From contig CANJMS010000018.1 in the NCBI GenBank assembly GCA_947475825.1, positions 1 through 32,967 on the forward strand: DNA of 32,967 nt, in the 5' to 3' direction. This document shows positions 30,031 through 32,967 of the stretch, in pieces. Within the stretch, counting starts at the first letter, position 1. Every line of letters starts with the position of its first letter. The notes under the pieces are model-generated. The model had not been told where the DNA came from, did not search any database, and was given only the letters and a program-made list of their open reading frames with translations. The position numbers and the translations under genes are program-made. The stretch is from Nitrosomonadales bacterium. GTDB taxonomy: Bacteria; Pseudomonadota; Gammaproteobacteria; Burkholderiales; Gallionellaceae.

Positions 30031-32797
30031 CGGCCTGCTTGCCGCCTATGCTCCACTCAGATTTCCGGCACAGCCCGCGCATTTCACAGTATTGGCAAAT
30101 CTGATCTATCCCATTCGCGGGCAGTGCTACGCCAGATTGCATGTGCTCAAACACAGTAATCAACCGATCCATGTTGGCTTGCACCAGATCGCTCAGATCG
30201 TGCGGTGGTTCGATTATTTGAATTTTATCTTTGTCGAAACTGATGTAAGCAGCACTATTACTCTCACCAGCAGCGGCATAACAGGCAAGCTGCACATCTT
30301 CCCCTGGGTCTTTTAATTTATTTCGCAGCCGACCCGCGTCGATCATTTTGTAATCCAACACGCGCATTACTTGATTAGACCCATCCACTCGATCAATACG
30401 TCCATGTAAGAGTAAATCGTCGGTCAGGCGTAATTCAAATGGCAACTCACCACTTTTAAAATGCCAGCCTTCTAATTCCATTTTAATTTGCACATTTAGA
30501 TAAGGCTCGATTGCCTGCTGCCAGCGCAGCAGCCAAGCTCGAGTCAAATAATCACGCTGTAACGCGGGCGCGAAAACGACATCGCTGATACGGCGCAACG
30601 CACTGTTTAATTCCTCAACTTTGTGTTGCGCCAGCACCGGAAACTGCTGATGAAATTGATGCAAAATATCATGCACCCATTTTCCATAATCACTCTTTTC
30701 CACAGCTTCGCTTACTTCATCCATTTCATTCAGGCGTAAAATATGTCGCGCATAAAATTGATACGGACAGGCCACTAGACTGTTATACCCCCCCGCGCTA
30801 ATCTTGTGTGGCAGGGCATCACGCGGCACAGCAGGGGTGGGCATGGACGATAAAACAGGCAACGAAAACGGGGCACTGCGAACTTGCGCGATATCGAGTA
30901 TTTCGCCTAATTCACGCTCGGCCAGGTCATCGTTATATGCCATCTGATGTAAGGTGCGTAGCATTTCCAGATAGGGACTGAGCAAATTTATTTCGCCGTT
31001 TTTGCTGGCCTGCCAAGTTGCCAGCACGCAGTCGTTCATGGTTAATAATGACAGCAGAGCATCACGTTGCCGTGCCAAATTTATTTGACGTGTCGGCAAG
31101 CCCAAACTCACGCGCACCCCATCGTTAAACCACATCCCGCCACTCTCTTTGCCAGGCAGGTGTGTGTCATCGCAACCCAACAGTAGCACTGCGTCAAAAC
31201 TACGCCAGCCAGTTGCGGCAAGGTGGGTCAGCAGCACTGGGCTGGTGATGTTTGTATCACGAAATGTGTTTGCATCGAGTTGTTGCGCCAACCAGTGCCG
31301 CCATTCACGCAGACTAAAACGTGTGGAATTACCCGCTAATTCGCGCTGCCATGTTTGCAGTGATTGCAGTAGCTGTGCGCCTGCCTCATCAGTCGCTAAA
31401 CCCATGCCAAGTATTTCAAAACTATTTTGCAATGCGTCCAACCACCCCACCAGCGTGTCAGTTTTTTTCCGCCCCCCATTTTTTTGCATGGCAGCCGCCG
31501 CCTGATGCAGGCGCGCCAATGATGCCTGTACTGCGCCTTCGCCTGTCGCCATTTCCATAAATGCTGGCAGGTGCGCTACCACGCTGTGTTTACGCAGCAG
31601 TTGCTCCAGCTTGTGTAGCACTTGCTTGCGTTCGTCCGCTGCTCGATCCAAAAAAATAAAAGGTGATTTGAGTAGATCAAGTAAATCATGAAAATAAAAA
31701 TCACTCTGCAAGGCATCCAGCCAGCGCATCAACACGGTGCTGACCGAAAGCGTGGACAGTGTCCAGCCTGTTTCATCGCGCACCAATACTTCAGCACGTT
31801 CCAGCAGTGCGCGCACCCGTCTTGCCACTAAACGATCCTGCGCGACGATGGCAATACTTTTTTTGCCTGCCAATAACCAGCGTCTGACTTGCAACTCGGC
31901 TGCGCGTGCCTCATGTTCCAAATCATGTGCGCCAAACAACCTGAGCCGGTTCGCTAAATTGGAATGATGCTCTCGCACAAATTGTGCTTGCTCGTGCAGC
32001 GTCCCACAAGGGGACAATGTAGTTAAATGTTTTTTATCCTCGCCCACAGTGCTATGCAAGGCCGCGTGAATAATTACGCCGTGTGCTTGTTGTGTCGACA
32101 TTGCACGTATATCAAATAATGTGACGGGCATGCGCGCTCGACACGCATTTAAAAAATTTTCCTCCGCAAATGAGAAATCACAGGCCTGCAACACATAAAT
32201 TGGTGCTTGCACAGCAAGGGCTAATTGAGCCAATCGTTGTTGATAAGCGAGCACCCCATCCAGCTCGCCCGTGTTATTCATGGCGTACCATAACTCGTGT
32301 ACTACCCGCGCTTCAAACTGCATAGCCGTCCCGCGCTTGGCTTGATAGGCTTGTTCCAGTTGCACTAAAAAATCATCCGCATTTTTTGGCAACGTGACAT
32401 GGTGCTGCGTCATCTCGTCCAACAGAATCAATAACTCCTTGGTGATGCCCCACAAATCTGCATTCGCAAACCAACGCTGAGTGCGTAATGCCTCATACAA
32501 CATTGCAGCACGACAGCTATCTGGTGTCACCTTTGTTGTTATGGGCAGGGATTGTGCCCAATCTTGCAGCGTAATCATGCGCGGCAACAGCAACGCAGAT
32601 TGCGCAGACTGCCTAATCAAACTTTGTGCGAGTGGCTGTGCTGCATGGTAATTAGGCAGCAGGATGGTGGCGTGATGCAGTGGATTATTTTTAGACTCCT
32701 CCAGCAGCGGGCGATGTTGCGCCAATATATACTGTGCGACCGCATCAAAAAAAACAGCGGCTCCGCTAGGGTAGCCGCTATTTTGCGTAGGATTCAT
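30017..32797 (-). CDS. addB: AddB-type nuclease subunit
   Basis: A 926-aa partner of AddA. The N-terminal two thirds are an inactivated helicase-like region ('ATILLPNYHAAQPLAQSL', 'LLLPRMITLQDWAQ', 'FDAVLLLGCDDTHLPG'). The C-terminal PD-(D/E)XK nuclease has 'LHGRIDRVDG', 'VLDYK' and 'GEDVQLACYAAA'. Four cysteines typical of the AddB iron-sulfur staple are visible: one in 'LVACPYQFYARHIL' and three in 'ICQYCEMRGLC' (901, 904, 910). The set of catalytic residues therefore looks complete. GAAG precedes the ATG. One palindromic repeat is inserted at about residue 260 ('LSPCGT'). It lies upstream of and overlaps addA, as usual in betaproteobacteria. Confidence 0.9.
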   Translation of the reverse strand: MNPTQNSGYPSGAAVFFDAVAQYILAQHRPLLEESKNNPLHHATILLPNYHAAQPLAQSLIRQSAQSALLLPRMITLQDWAQSLPITTKVTPDSCRAAMLYEALRTQRWFANADLWGITKELLILLDEMTQHHVTLPKNADDFLVQLEQAYQAKRGTAMQFEARVVHELWYAMNNTGELDGVLAYQQRLAQLALAVQAPIYVLQACDFSFAEENFLNACRARMPVTLFDIRAMSTQQAHGVIIHAALHSTVGEDKKHLTTLSPCGTLHEQAQFVREHHSNLANRLRLFGAHDLEHEARAAELQVRRWLLAGKKSIAIVAQDRLVARRVRALLERAEVLVRDETGWTLSTLSVSTVLMRWLDALQSDFYFHDLLDLLKSPFIFLDRAADERKQVLHKLEQLLRKHSVVAHLPAFMEMATGEGAVQASLARLHQAAAAMQKNGGRKKTDTLVGWLDALQNSFEILGMGLATDEAGAQLLQSLQTWQRELAGNSTRFSLREWRHWLAQQLDANTFRDTNITSPVLLTHLAATGWRSFDAVLLLGCDDTHLPGKESGGMWFNDGVRVSLGLPTRQINLARQRDALLSLLTMNDCVLATWQASKNGEINLLSPYLEMLRTLHQMAYNDDLAERELGEILDIAQVRSAPFSLPVLSSMPTPAVPRDALPHKISAGGYNSLVACPYQFYARHILRLNEMDEVSEAVEKSDYGKWVHDILHQFHQQFPVLAQHKVEELNSALRRISDVVFAPALQRDYLTRAWLLRWQQAIEPYLNVQIKMELEGWHFKSGELPFELRLTDDLLLHGRIDRVDGSNQVMRVLDYKMIDAGRLRNKLKDPGEDVQLACYAAAGESNSAAYISFDKDKIQIIEPPHDLSDLVQANMDRLITVFEHMQSGVALPANGIDQICQYCEMRGLCRKSEWSIGGKQADEHG
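32001..32019 (+). repeat. Palindromic intragenic repeat, copy 7 (in addB)
   Basis: GTCCCACAAGGGGACAATG on the plus strand, identical to copy 6; read in addB as LSPCGT. Confidence 0.85.
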
Positions 32798-32801
32798 TGC
32801 T

Positions 32802-32966
32802 TCAATTCAGATTGATGAATTCATACATGGACGCCCACTTTTGCCAAGTTTTCAATCGATGATTTTGAGAAGGTAAAGATTGCAGCCATACATCCGGATT
32901 TTTGTTGAAGCTTTCGCCTCTATCCCTGATGGAATTCGCTGAGAAGCTCCTTATCATTTCAACGCA
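32802..32966 (-). CDS. Partial reading frame running off the right edge
   Basis: On the minus strand a frame enters from the window edge and stays open for 54 codons (...RGESFNKNPDVWLQSLPSQNHRLKTWQKWA...) to a TGA only 4 bases before the addB start. The composition is protein-like (many Trp, Asn, Lys) and the spacing fits an operon. An internal ATG at 32957 could also start a 51-residue protein, but without a ribosome binding site. I do not recognise it. Confidence 0.4.
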   Translation of the reverse strand, partial: CVEMIRSFSANSIRDRGESFNKNPDVWLQSLPSQNHRLKTWQKWASMYEFINLN

Positions 32967-32967
32967 C

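Overview
The window looks like a chromosomal segment of a betaproteobacterium. A Nitrosomonadales/Gallionellaceae-like iron- or sulfur-type freshwater lineage is my guess, from protein style only and without any database search. Supporting hints are the ubiG-mupP pair, betaproteobacterial-type addB-addA recombination genes, large PAS/GGDEF/EAL proteins and a CheB-CheR-PAS hybrid.

Left part (1-1800): a poorly recognisable, probably accessory stretch. It holds a short resolvase-like remnant, a 157-aa protein that seems cut at its C-terminus, and a 305-aa orphan. Signalling block (1808-11790): a membrane NIT-HAMP-PAS-GGDEF-EAL protein, an IS1182-type insertion sequence with perfect 18-bp inverted ends, a CheB-CheR-PAS-PAS protein with no kinase domain, and directly behind it a soluble PAS-PAS-GGDEF-EAL protein. 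The two flanking GGDEF-EAL proteins have similar PAS domains, and all catalytic motifs appear intact, so the block should make and degrade cyclic di-GMP.

11791-13061 is a scar region: two tandem copies of a double-hairpin unit with compensatory base changes, then a 5'-truncated and frame-disrupted IS5-family transposase, then about 500 bp without a clear gene. 13062-16955 is a tight glycerol-phosphate operon (ugpQ, glpD, glpK-like kinase; overlapping genes): glycerophosphodiesters are cleaved to glycerol-3-phosphate, glycerol is phosphorylated, and G3P is oxidised into the respiratory chain. 17034-20692 carries housekeeping and stress genes: pirin, a small exported protein, a bcp-slyD pair coupled by TAATG, and roxA (ribosomal protein L16 hydroxylase) with a possible leaderless promoter. 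An orphan diguanylate cyclase follows, then ubiG-mupP.

23524-25663 on the minus strand is an operon of DUF1415, srkA, and then two unrecognised short genes (the second broken by a shift at an A8 tract) and a 16-codon ORF with a very good ribosome binding site. 25831-26496 is a cupin gene followed in the same frame by an osmC remnant. 26605-32797 (minus) is addB-addA, a helicase/nuclease pair for double-strand-break repair. A further minus-strand reading frame ends just before addB and runs off the right edge.

The most unusual signal is a short palindromic DNA repeat (consensus RTCCCACAAGGGGACAATG), present at least seven times, all inside genes (glpK once, addA five times, addB once). It is read in all three frames, so the DNA rather than the peptide seems to be the conserved unit.
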